Assembly: GCF_003940805.1 (NCBI RefSeq)
Contig: NZ_CP034328.1
Location: 558,001 to 622,000, forward strand
DNA length: 64,000 nt
Source of the DNA: Tabrizicola piscis
GTDB taxonomy: Bacteria > Pseudomonadota > Alphaproteobacteria > Rhodobacterales > Rhodobacteraceae
Reading direction: 5' to 3'
Position 1 is the first letter of the stretch. Each line of letters opens with the position of its first letter. Positions 16,071 through 23,790 of this stretch are shown in pieces. The notes beneath the pieces were generated by a model. The model made no database searches, was not told where the DNA came from, and saw only the letters and a list, made by a program, of their open reading frames with translations. The translations under genes were made by a program, and so were the position numbers.

Positions 16071-17102
16071 ATGGCACAGATCGAGATATTTGGCGAAATC
16101 GAAGGCCAGCCGGTTCACAGCCTTACCCTGACCGCGGATGGCGGCCTGCGTCTGACCCTTCTGACCTATGGCGCGCGGCTGATGCAGCTTTGGGCACCGG
16201 ATCGTGCCGGAGGGCTGGCCGATGTCGTCCTTGGCCATGACAGCCTGACCGATTACCAGACCCAAGGCGGCTATCTGGGTGCCACCTGTGGCCGCTTTGC
16301 CAACCGCATCGCCGGGGGGCAGTTCTGGCTGGACGGGGCGCGGCATCAGCTTGCCCTGAACGAAGGCCCGAACCAGTTGCACGGCGGCCCGCGCGGGTTT
16401 GATGGCGTGGTCTGGGCGATCGCCGACCACTCGGACAGCCATGTGACCTTCACCCATACCTCGCCAGATGGCGATATGGGCTATCCCGGAGCGGTCGACC
16501 TGCGCTGCACCTACCGGATCGACGGGCTGCGCCTGACAATCGAGATGACGGCCACCACGGATGCGCCGACGGTGGTCAATCTGGCGCACCACAGCTACTT
16601 CAATCTGGCCGGGCAAGGGTCGGGGGATGTGCTGGGCCACAGCCTGCAGATCGCGGCCCGGCATTACTTGCCGGTCGATGCATCACTCATTCCCACCGGC
16701 GCGGTCCTGCCTGTTGCGGGCACGGCGTTCGACTTTACCCAAGCCCGTCCCATCGGGCACGCCCTGCCGGGGCCGGGCGGCTTTGACCATTGCTTCTGCC
16801 TGTCCGACCCCCTTGTCAGGACCGAAGGCCCCCTCCTCCGCCCCTGCCTCACGCTGATGGACCTCGCGTCGGGGCGCCGCCTGCGGCTGTCCGCCAATGC
16901 TCCGGGGCTGCAGGTCTACACCGGCGCGCATTTTGCCGGGACACCGGGCAAGGCCGGGGCGACCTATGGCCGGTACGCCGGGGTGGCGCTGGAAACCCAA
17001 GGCTTCCCCGACGCGCCGAACCAACCGCAGTTCCCCTCGGCCCGGCTGGACCCGGGGCAGACCTACCAACATCTGATGCTTTGCGATTTCACCCCCGCCT
17101 GA
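16071..17102 (+). CDS. galM: Aldose 1-epimerase
   Basis: Mutarotase interconverting alpha and beta anomers of galactose or other aldoses. 343 residues, normal length. Catalytic features: NRIAGGQFWLDG with the substrate arginine, the catalytic histidine in NLAHHSYFNLAG, an EGPNQLHGG loop with the first histidine and the base glutamate in VALETQGFPDAPNQPQFP near the C terminus. No signal peptide, so cytosolic. It stands alone, not in a sugar operon, and is followed by a convergent terminator. Confidence 0.95.
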   Translation: MAQIEIFGEIEGQPVHSLTLTADGGLRLTLLTYGARLMQLWAPDRAGGLADVVLGHDSLTDYQTQGGYLGATCGRFANRIAGGQFWLDGARHQLALNEGPNQLHGGPRGFDGVVWAIADHSDSHVTFTHTSPDGDMGYPGAVDLRCTYRIDGLRLTIEMTATTDAPTVVNLAHHSYFNLAGQGSGDVLGHSLQIAARHYLPVDASLIPTGAVLPVAGTAFDFTQARPIGHALPGPGGFDHCFCLSDPLVRTEGPLLRPCLTLMDLASGRRLRLSANAPGLQVYTGAHFAGTPGKAGATYGRYAGVALETQGFPDAPNQPQFPSARLDPGQTYQHLMLCDFTPA

Positions 17103-17210
17103 CGCGGGCGGGTGGCCGGGCGGATCTAGCGTGGTTAACGAACCATGAATGTCCGCGTCCAAATTATTGATATCATTGAAGTTTCAAAATGTCCCTGCAA
17201 GGGACAGTCA

Positions 17211-17237
17211 GAACCGCGCCCCTTTCGGGCGCGGTTC
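17211..17237 (-). terminator. Strong hairpin after dctP
   Basis: An 11-bp perfect stem (GAACCGCGCCC / GGGCGCGGTTC) with a CTTTC loop, 15 bp after the TRAP binding-protein stop on the minus strand. A second small stem (GTCCCT/AGGGAC at 17191-17205) and an ATTTTG run follow. It probably ends the regulator/TRAP operon, and perhaps galM from the other side. Confidence 0.7.
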
Positions 17238-17251
17238 CATGGCTCTCTGCC

Positions 17252-18343
17252 TCAGCGGTAGGGGTAGCCCGCCTTCGTCATCGTGTCGGCGTATTTCTTG
17301 AACGCCTCCACCACCCGCGCCGACCGGGGCGAGGATGCGGCCACCTCATCCCAGAAGCCGTTGGAATCCGACAGCACCTGCGCCCATTCTTCATCCGGCA
17401 GCGAGGTCAGCTCCATCTTCTCCCCCTCGACCCGCAGCTTCGCCTCACCGCCCCAGTACCAGACCTGACGATAGTAATGGGACTGGTCGATGGTGATCTT
17501 GAACAGCTCCTGCAGATGCGGCGGGACCTTCTGCCAGCTGGCGGTGTTGGCAAAGTAGCTGCCGAACCACGCCCCCGTGACCGAGTTCGACAGGGCGTAT
17601 TTGCAGACATCGGCCCAGCCCACCTCGTAAGCCTCGGTAAAGCCGCACCACGCCACACCGTCAATCTCGCCGGTCTGCATCGCGACTTCCACGTTGTCCC
17701 ACGGGATCGTCACCGGGATCAGGCCATACTTCGCCAGGAACTTGCCCGCCGTCGGCACCCCGAACACCCGCAGACCCGCCATGTCGGCGAGGCTACGGAT
17801 CGGCTTGTCCACGGTGAAGATATGCAGCGGGTCCCAGGCGCCGGCGGAAAGCCAGGTCACGCCTTCAACCTCGCTATAGGCCTCTTCCCAGATTTCCTTC
17901 AGCCCGTAATACTGAAACAGCGCCGGCACATCGAGGCTGTAGCGGGTGGCAAAAGGGAAGTACCCTCCAAAGACCGAGATATCGACGGGCGAGGCCATCG
18001 TCGCCTCGTCCGACTGCACCGCATCCAGAGTGCCGTTCTGCAGCGCGCGGAACAGGTCAGCGGTGGGGACCAGCTGGTCGGCGTAGTAAAGCTCGATCTC
18101 CATCTCGCCATTGGCGGCGGCGTTGAAGGCTTCGATCTGCGGCTTGATCACATGCGCCCCCAGCGGCGCGCCCGAGTAGGTCTGCAGACGCCACTTGATC
18201 GGCGCGCTTTGGGCGTTGACGTAAGGTGCCGCGAGGGTGGCCCCCGCCACCGCCCCGGCGCCCACGACCGACTGGCGCAGGAAGCTGCGGCGGCTGGCAA
18301 GGATCGCCTCGGACGGGCTAAGTGGTTTCTTCTGGTCTGTCAT
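17252..18343 (-). CDS. dctP: TRAP transporter solute-binding subunit DctP
   Basis: Periplasmic substrate-binding protein of a tripartite ATP-independent transporter, 363 residues. The N terminus ASRRSFLRQSVVGAGAVAG is a twin-arginine signal ending near VNAQS, so it is exported folded. The DctP fold is shown by AFNAAANGEMEIELYY, GTLDAVQSDE, LRVFGVPTAGKFLAKYGLIP and the conserved ligand arginine region. The ITIDQSHYYRQVWYWGGEAK tail resembles the dimeric 2-oxo-acid/lactate-binding TakP subgroup. Last gene of a deoR-dctQ-dctM-dctP operon, 54 bp after dctM. Confidence 0.92.
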   Translation of the reverse strand: MTDQKKPLSPSEAILASRRSFLRQSVVGAGAVAGATLAAPYVNAQSAPIKWRLQTYSGAPLGAHVIKPQIEAFNAAANGEMEIELYYADQLVPTADLFRALQNGTLDAVQSDEATMASPVDISVFGGYFPFATRYSLDVPALFQYYGLKEIWEEAYSEVEGVTWLSAGAWDPLHIFTVDKPIRSLADMAGLRVFGVPTAGKFLAKYGLIPVTIPWDNVEVAMQTGEIDGVAWCGFTEAYEVGWADVCKYALSNSVTGAWFGSYFANTASWQKVPPHLQELFKITIDQSHYYRQVWYWGGEAKLRVEGEKMELTSLPDEEWAQVLSDSNGFWDEVAASSPRSARVVEAFKKYADTMTKAGYPYR

Positions 18344-18397
18344 GTCGGTCTCTCCTGTCGTTATGGGCTTCTTCGGGCCCTGGGTGGTGGTTTAAAC

Positions 18398-19735
18398 TCA
18401 GCCCCGCACGTTGATCTGTTCGGGCAGCCATAGGGCGATCTGGGGGAAGATCATCAAAAGCACGATCGTCAGCATCATGATCGCGGCAAAGGGCCAGATT
18501 GACCGATAGATGTCCGACAGGCTGAAATCCTTCGGCGCAAGCGAGCGCATCAGGAACAGGTTATAGCCGAAGGGCGGCGTGATGTAGGCGATCTGGCAGG
18601 TGATCGTGTAAAGGATACCGTACCAGATCAGCTGGTTGTCAAAGCCAAGGTCAAGCGTGCCGACCAGCGGGATGTAAAGCGGCGCCACGATCACCAGCAT
18701 CGCGGTATCGTCCAGGAACATGCCGAGCAGCAGGAAGCTGATCTGCATCATGATGATGATCATCCAGGGCGAAAGCTCCCACTGGGTGATGAACAGCGTC
18801 TCGATCGCGCGGACTGCGCCTAGGCCGTCAAACACCGCGCCAAAGGCAAGGGCCGCGAGGATCAGCCACAGGAACATGCAGGACACCGACAGAGTCTTCA
18901 TCGACGTCTCGCGGATCATTACCCAACTGAACCGCCCCTTCAAAACCGCCGCCAGCGTCGCGCAGGTCGCGCCCACGGCTGAACTTTCGACAAGGCTGGT
19001 GACGCCAAACACGAAAAGCCCGGTCATGAAGAAGAAGATCGCAAGAGGGATGATCCCGGCCTTGGCCAGCGCCAGCTTTTCGCGGAAGGGCATGTTCAGC
19101 TCTTCCTCGGGGACCGCGGGGGCCAGCTTGGGGTTCAGCTTGGCGCGGATCAGGATGTAGATGATGAACATCGACGCCATCAGAAGGCCCGGCATGATGC
19201 CCGCGAACCACAGCTTTGACACGGGCTGCCGCGCGATCATGCCGTAAAGGACCAGCACGACCGACGGCGGGATCAGAATGCCCAGCGACGACCCGCCCTG
19301 CACCACGCCCGAAATCAGCACCTTGTCATAGCCCCGGCGGATCATCTCGGGGAGCGCAATCGTGGCGCCAATGGCCATACCGGCCACCGACAGCCCGTTC
19401 ATCGCCGAGATGATGACCATCAGAAGGATCGTGCCGATGGCCAAGCCGCCCGGAATCCGCCCGAACCAGACATGCAGCATCTTGTAGAGGTCTTCGGCGA
19501 TCCCGGATTCCGCCAGGATGTAGCCCATGTAGATGAACATGGGCAGCGTCAGCATGGCGTACCAGTTGAACAGCTTGAACACCTGGTTGTAGGGCAGCTC
19601 AATCGCGCCTTCGCCGTAAAGCAGCAGTGCCGCCCCGGCGGCGACAAATCCGATGGCGGCAAAGACCCGCTGGCCGGTGACCAGCAGGAGCGCCATCGAG
19701 GCGAACATCAGCAGGGCAATCATCTCATACGACAT
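18398..19735 (-). CDS. dctM: TRAP transporter large permease subunit DctM
   Basis: 445-residue, about 12-helix inner-membrane subunit that drives sodium-coupled uptake of the solute delivered by DctP. Signature segments: LPMFIYMGYILAESGIAEDL, NGLSVAGMAIGATIALPEM, GGSSLGILIPPSVVLVLYG and LGMFLDDTAMLVIVAPLYIP, all typical of the DctM/YiaN family. It starts immediately after the dctQ stop with no gap, so the two membrane subunits are translated together. Confidence 0.95.
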   Translation of the reverse strand: MSYEMIALLMFASMALLLVTGQRVFAAIGFVAAGAALLLYGEGAIELPYNQVFKLFNWYAMLTLPMFIYMGYILAESGIAEDLYKMLHVWFGRIPGGLAIGTILLMVIISAMNGLSVAGMAIGATIALPEMIRRGYDKVLISGVVQGGSSLGILIPPSVVLVLYGMIARQPVSKLWFAGIMPGLLMASMFIIYILIRAKLNPKLAPAVPEEELNMPFREKLALAKAGIIPLAIFFFMTGLFVFGVTSLVESSAVGATCATLAAVLKGRFSWVMIRETSMKTLSVSCMFLWLILAALAFGAVFDGLGAVRAIETLFITQWELSPWMIIIMMQISFLLLGMFLDDTAMLVIVAPLYIPLVGTLDLGFDNQLIWYGILYTITCQIAYITPPFGYNLFLMRSLAPKDFSLSDIYRSIWPFAAIMMLTIVLLMIFPQIALWLPEQINVRG

Positions 19736-20245
19736 TCAGAGATGCTCCCCGCGCAGGGTGGCTACGTGCTTGAAGACCAGCGAGAAGGCCTGCATCAGCA
19801 TCAGCACCAGACAGGCGGTCAACAGCGCCTTGATCGGGATGACCGACGGGTTCCACATGGAAAACCGCCGCTCACCCGTTTCGATGGCGTATTGCAAGGA
19901 TGAGATGCTGCCCACCAGCATGACCCCAAGGTAGAAGATCAGGCAACCGACGGTGAACAGGTCCAGCTTGGCTTTTCCCCGGTCCGACAGGTTGGCATAC
20001 CAAAGGTCCATCCGCACATGTTCGTTGTTTTTCAAGGTGATGGGACCGCCCATGAAGTAGTAGGCCGCGAGGGTAAACTGGGTGAATTCGATCGCCCAGT
20101 GGATCGGGATGTTCAGCACGTTGCGGGTGATCGCGTCAAAGATCAGCGTCGCGCCCATCACGAAGATCAGTGACGCGGCAAGGTAGCCCACATAATCGGA
20201 CATCTTGTCGGTCAGCCGGACATAGGCCTTGATCACCTGCGGCAT
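19736..20245 (-). CDS. dctQ: TRAP transporter small permease subunit DctQ
   Basis: 169 residues with four predicted membrane helices (VGYLAASLIFVMGATLIFDA, FTLAAYYFMGGPI, LFTVGCLIFYLGVMLV and ALLTACLVLMLMQAFSLV). It is the small membrane subunit that bridges DctP and DctM. The segment WAIEFTQFTLAAYYFMGGPI followed by HVRMDL is characteristic. It lies 19 bp downstream of the DeoR regulator and abuts dctM, so regulator and transporter are probably cotranscribed. Confidence 0.92.
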   Translation of the reverse strand: MPQVIKAYVRLTDKMSDYVGYLAASLIFVMGATLIFDAITRNVLNIPIHWAIEFTQFTLAAYYFMGGPITLKNNEHVRMDLWYANLSDRGKAKLDLFTVGCLIFYLGVMLVGSISSLQYAIETGERRFSMWNPSVIPIKALLTACLVLMLMQAFSLVFKHVATLRGEHL

Positions 20246-20264
20246 GACGCCCCCGGATATGCGG

Positions 20265-21017
20265 TCAGGTCCATAGCTCTACCCCTCTGTCGGTGAGCGC
20301 CTCTTTGTGCGCCCTTTGCAATTGCCCATCACTGATGATGAGGTCGATCTGGTCGGTGTCGCAGACGGCATAGGCCGCTTGCCGCCCGAATTTCGTGGCA
20401 TCGGCCAGCACGGTCAGCGTCCGCGCGTTGCGGATCATGGCGCGGGCGATCTGCGCCTCGTCCAGACTGGCATCCATCGCGCCAATGGCGGGATCAATCG
20501 CGGCGACGGTCAGGATCGCCCGGTCGGCGCGGAAGGTTTGCAGCTGTTCGATGACCGCGCTGCCCGTGGTCTGCGCATTGTCAGCGCCGTAGCGCCCGCC
20601 AAGCAGGTGGACGGTCGCGTCCGACCGGCCCAACCGTTCGGCCAGACGGCAGGAGTTGGTGATGATCGTCAGCCCCGGGATCGTGGCCAGCGTATCGGCG
20701 GCGGCAAGCGTTGTGGACCCGGTGTCGATGAAGATCGTTTCACCCGCGGCGACGACATCCCCAAGGCGGCGGCCGATCATCGCCTTTGCCTCGGCCGCGG
20801 TGGACTGCCGTTCGCCGTGGCTGGGTTCGGCGATCAGGAACGGCCGCCGCGCCCCGCCATGCACCTTCTGCACCCTGCCGCGTTCGGCGAGCGTTCCCAG
20901 ATCGCGGCGGATCGTCTCGGACGATACGTCGAAGCGTGCTGCAAGCATGTCGACCGACACTTCCCCTTCGCGCCGGATGATCGCCTCGATCTGAGGCTGT
21001 CGTTCGTGCGGCTTCAT
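20265..21017 (-). CDS. DeoR/GlpR family transcriptional regulator
   Basis: About 250 residues. An N-terminal DeoR helix-turn-helix (QIEAIIRREGEVSVDMLAAR, SSETIRRDLGTLAERGRVQK) is followed by the sugar-phosphate-sensing domain (FIDTGSTTLAAADTL, ITNSCRLAERL, LLGGRYGADN, VLADATKFG). GlpR-type relatives respond to phosphorylated polyols, which fits the divergent kinase and dehydrogenase genes. ATG 21017 is used; an ATG two codons upstream (21023) is an alternative. It heads the minus-strand TRAP operon and probably represses both directions. Confidence 0.92.
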   Translation of the reverse strand: MKPHERQPQIEAIIRREGEVSVDMLAARFDVSSETIRRDLGTLAERGRVQKVHGGARRPFLIAEPSHGERQSTAAEAKAMIGRRLGDVVAAGETIFIDTGSTTLAAADTLATIPGLTIITNSCRLAERLGRSDATVHLLGGRYGADNAQTTGSAVIEQLQTFRADRAILTVAAIDPAIGAMDASLDEAQIARAMIRNARTLTVLADATKFGRQAAYAVCDTDQIDLIISDGQLQRAHKEALTDRGVELWT

Positions 21018-21055
21018 GGTCATCCCCGCCCCAGCCGACCGGTGAAGGCCGCCAA

Positions 21056-21129
21056 GGTCAACAGTTTTTTTGACCGGACGGTGAAAATGAGTGACCATCC
21101 CGTTGGCGGTCAGCTTGACAGGAATGACC
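21056..21129. promoter_or_regulatory. Putative operator array between regulator and dehydrogenase genes
   Basis: Five copies of the pentamer TGACC or its complement GGTCA lie within 75 bp (21056, 21071, 21092, 21108, 21125). They form two inverted pairs: GGTCA...TGACC at 21056-21075 and TGACC...GGTCA at 21092-21112. A separate palindrome TTCATGATGAA sits at 21140-21150. The array occupies the divergent promoter region, which is where a DeoR-type repressor would act; assignment to that regulator is inference. Confidence 0.45.
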
Positions 21130-21167
21130 GAATAGTCAATTCATGATGAAAACCACAAGGCAACTTT

Positions 21168-22574
21168 GTGATGGACACACCCAACCTGCCGGGAAATGCC
21201 GAAGGCTTTGATGTGGCGGTCATTGGGGCGGGTGTCGTGGGCTGTGCCCTTGCCCGGGCCTTCACGCTGGCCGGTGCGCGGGTTGTGGTGCTGGAAAAAG
21301 CGGCGGATGTGCTGGATGGCGCGTCAAAGGGCAATTCGGCGATCCTGCACACGGGCTTTGATGCGCCGGAGGGGTCGGTTGAACTGGCCTGCATCCGCGA
21401 GGGTTATGCGCTCTATCACCAGATTCGCGACCGGCTGGGTCTGCCGCTGATCCGTGCGGGCGCGATGGTGCTGGCATGGTCCGAGGCCGAGGTGGCCGAA
21501 CTGCCGGCGCTGATGGCGCAGGCGGTGGCCAATGGCGTGACGGATGTTCAGGCGGTGACGGCGGCAGAGGCGCTGCGGCTGGAACCCCAGCTGTCCGCAA
21601 AGGTCATGGGCGGCTTTCGCGTGCCGGGGGAACATCTGATCGACCCGTGGTCGGCGGCGCATGGCTATCTTCTGCAGGCGTTGGAGAACGGCGCCACGCT
21701 GATGCGGCAGGCCGAGGTGCTGACGGGCAGGCGGTCGCAGGGCGTCTGGCATCTGGCGACCACGGCGGGGGCGGTGCAGGCGGGGCTGGTGATCAACGCA
21801 GCCGGCCTTTGGGGCGATGAGGTGGACCGCCGCGTGACCGGGGAAAGCTGGTTCACCATCAAGCCCCGCAAGGGCCAGTTCGTCGTCTATGACAAGACCG
21901 CCGCCAGCCTTTTGGGCCATATCCTGCTGCCGGTGCCGACGAAGACCACCAAGGGGATCGTCGTCTGCCGCACTGCCTATGGCAACCTGCTGGTCGGCCC
22001 CACGGCGGAAGAGCAGGATGACCGCGAACATGCCACGCTGGACCAGCCCACGCTTCAGGCCCTGATGCAGCGCGGGCAGGACATCCTGCCGGCGCTGGCC
22101 GGGCATGAGGTGACGGCGGCCTATGCCGGGCTGCGCCCTGCGACCGAGGAAAAGGAATACCGCATCCGCACCGATCTGGCCGAGGATTACATCTGCGTCG
22201 GCGGCATCCGCTCCACCGGCCTGTCTGCCGCCCTTGGGATTGCCGCGCATGTCCTGCGGCTGGCAGAGCGGAGCTATCCACCGTTGGAAAACCCGGTCTG
22301 GCCGCAGATGCCCTCGCTTACCGGTGAAGCCCCGCGGGACTGGCAGACGCCCGGCCATGGCGGCATCCTGTGCCATTGCGAACTGGTCACGCGGCGCGAG
22401 GTTGAAGCGGCGCTGACCGGCCCGATGGCGGCAGGCAGCATGGGCGGCCTGAAACGCCGCACAAGGGTGACGATGGGGCGCTGTCAGGGGTTTTACTGCT
22501 CTGCCGAGCTGGCGCGGATCACCGAGGGCCGTCTGGCGCAACCGATGCTGGGGGGCGGGGATGGCGCAGACTGA
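21168..22574 (+). CDS. FAD-dependent dehydrogenase, GlpA-like (DAO fold plus C-terminal BFD-like Fe-S domain)
   Basis: 468 residues. A Rossmann FAD-binding start (DVAVIGAGVVGCALARAFTL, VVVLEKAADVLDGAS) and the DAO fold (about 1-370) are followed by a C-terminal bacterioferritin-associated-ferredoxin-like domain with cysteines in GGILCHCE and GRCQGFYC (about 395-455), binding a [2Fe-2S] cluster. This two-part layout matches GlpA, the anaerobic glycerol-3-phosphate dehydrogenase catalytic subunit, rather than aerobic GlpD. Either GTG 21168 (AAGG site 7 nt upstream) or ATG 21171 may start it. It overlaps the next gene by 14 bp. Confidence 0.88.
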   Translation: MMDTPNLPGNAEGFDVAVIGAGVVGCALARAFTLAGARVVVLEKAADVLDGASKGNSAILHTGFDAPEGSVELACIREGYALYHQIRDRLGLPLIRAGAMVLAWSEAEVAELPALMAQAVANGVTDVQAVTAAEALRLEPQLSAKVMGGFRVPGEHLIDPWSAAHGYLLQALENGATLMRQAEVLTGRRSQGVWHLATTAGAVQAGLVINAAGLWGDEVDRRVTGESWFTIKPRKGQFVVYDKTAASLLGHILLPVPTKTTKGIVVCRTAYGNLLVGPTAEEQDDREHATLDQPTLQALMQRGQDILPALAGHEVTAAYAGLRPATEEKEYRIRTDLAEDYICVGGIRSTGLSAALGIAAHVLRLAERSYPPLENPVWPQMPSLTGEAPRDWQTPGHGGILCHCELVTRREVEAALTGPMAAGSMGGLKRRTRVTMGRCQGFYCSAELARITEGRLAQPMLGGGDGAD

Positions 22575-23790
22575 TGTCATCGTCATCGGCGCGGGCCCCG
22601 CTGGCCTGTCGGCCGCGACCGCGCTTGCCCGGCTTGGCGTGGCGGTCACCGTCCTTGACCGCGAGGCTGTGGCGGGCGGCATCCCCCGCCACTGCAACCA
22701 TCCGCCCTACGGCTTGCGCGAGTTCCGCCGCCTGATGCGAGGCCCGGCCTATGCACAACGGCTGGTGGCCGAGGCGAAAGCGGCAGGCGTCACTATCCGC
22801 ACGCAGACGACAGTCACATTCCTGCATCCCGGGGGCAGGATCGACGTGACCAGCCCCGAGGGGGTTGAAACCCTTGCCGCCCGCGCTGTCCTTCTAGCCA
22901 CCGGCGTGCGCGAAACCAGCCGCGCGGCGCGGCTGATCGGCGGGGAAAAACCGGGGGGCGTGATGTCCACCGGGGCGCTGCAGGGGATCGTCCATCTGAA
23001 CGGCCAGCGCCCGTTTCAGCGCCCGGTGATCCTTGGGACCGAACTCGTCGCCTTTTCGGCGCTGCTGACCTGCCGCCATGCCGGGATCAAACCCGTCGCG
23101 ATGATCGAGCCCGCCCGCCGGATCACTGCGCGCAGCCCCGCGATCTGGCTGGCGCGGCTGATGGGGGTTCCCGTGCTTCTGGAGGCGACGGTTGACGCGA
23201 TCCACGGCCGGACCCGGGTGGAAGGCGTGCAGATCGATCGGCGCGGGACGCTTCAGGACATGGCGACCGACGGGGTCATCGTCTCGGGCGGGTTCCGGCC
23301 CGAGGCGACGCTCTTGCGCCTGAGCCATCTGGAGGTCGACCCGGGCAGCGGCGGGCCGGTGATCGACCTTTGGGGTCGGTTGTCCGACCCCGCCTACTTC
23401 GCGGCGGGAAACCTGCTGCGTGGAGTGGAAACCGCCGGTTGGTGCTGGGCCGAAGGCCGCCGCGTGGCCCGCGCGATCCATGCCGCCTTGCTGGGCCAAC
23501 TGCCTGCCCCTGAGGTCGCACGGCTGCGGCTTGGGTCGGATGCCGTGCGGCTGGCTTTGCCGCAAGTCCTGCCAATTGACCGGCCAAAACCCAGCCCGGC
23601 AGACAGCGGTGCCGCAGATGGCCTGCAACTGCGACTGAACCGACCGGCAAAAGGGCGGCTGCGCCTGATGCAGGACGGGGTCTGCTTGATGGACCGCCGG
23701 ATCGACAGCCTGCCCGAGCGGCGGATCACCCTGCCCCTGCCCGCCTTGCGCAGCGCGTCGGACGTCACCCTGACGCTGGAGGAACGGTGA
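22561..23790 (+). CDS. FAD/NAD(P)-binding oxidoreductase, partner of the GlpA-like protein
   Basis: 409 residues with two dinucleotide folds: TDVIVIGAGPAGLSAATALA at the N terminus and a second region around VILGTELVAFSALL. The block AGGIPRHCNHPPYGLREF is characteristic of the pyridine-nucleotide oxidoreductase that pairs with GlpA-like proteins in polyol and glycerol operons. It probably transfers electrons from the dehydrogenase to a quinone or NAD pool. A long C-terminal extension (about 310-409) has no recognised domain. Start and stop overlap both neighbours, so stoichiometric coexpression is likely. Confidence 0.85.
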   Translation: MAQTDVIVIGAGPAGLSAATALARLGVAVTVLDREAVAGGIPRHCNHPPYGLREFRRLMRGPAYAQRLVAEAKAAGVTIRTQTTVTFLHPGGRIDVTSPEGVETLAARAVLLATGVRETSRAARLIGGEKPGGVMSTGALQGIVHLNGQRPFQRPVILGTELVAFSALLTCRHAGIKPVAMIEPARRITARSPAIWLARLMGVPVLLEATVDAIHGRTRVEGVQIDRRGTLQDMATDGVIVSGGFRPEATLLRLSHLEVDPGSGGPVIDLWGRLSDPAYFAAGNLLRGVETAGWCWAEGRRVARAIHAALLGQLPAPEVARLRLGSDAVRLALPQVLPIDRPKPSPADSGAADGLQLRLNRPAKGRLRLMQDGVCLMDRRIDSLPERRITLPLPALRSASDVTLTLEER

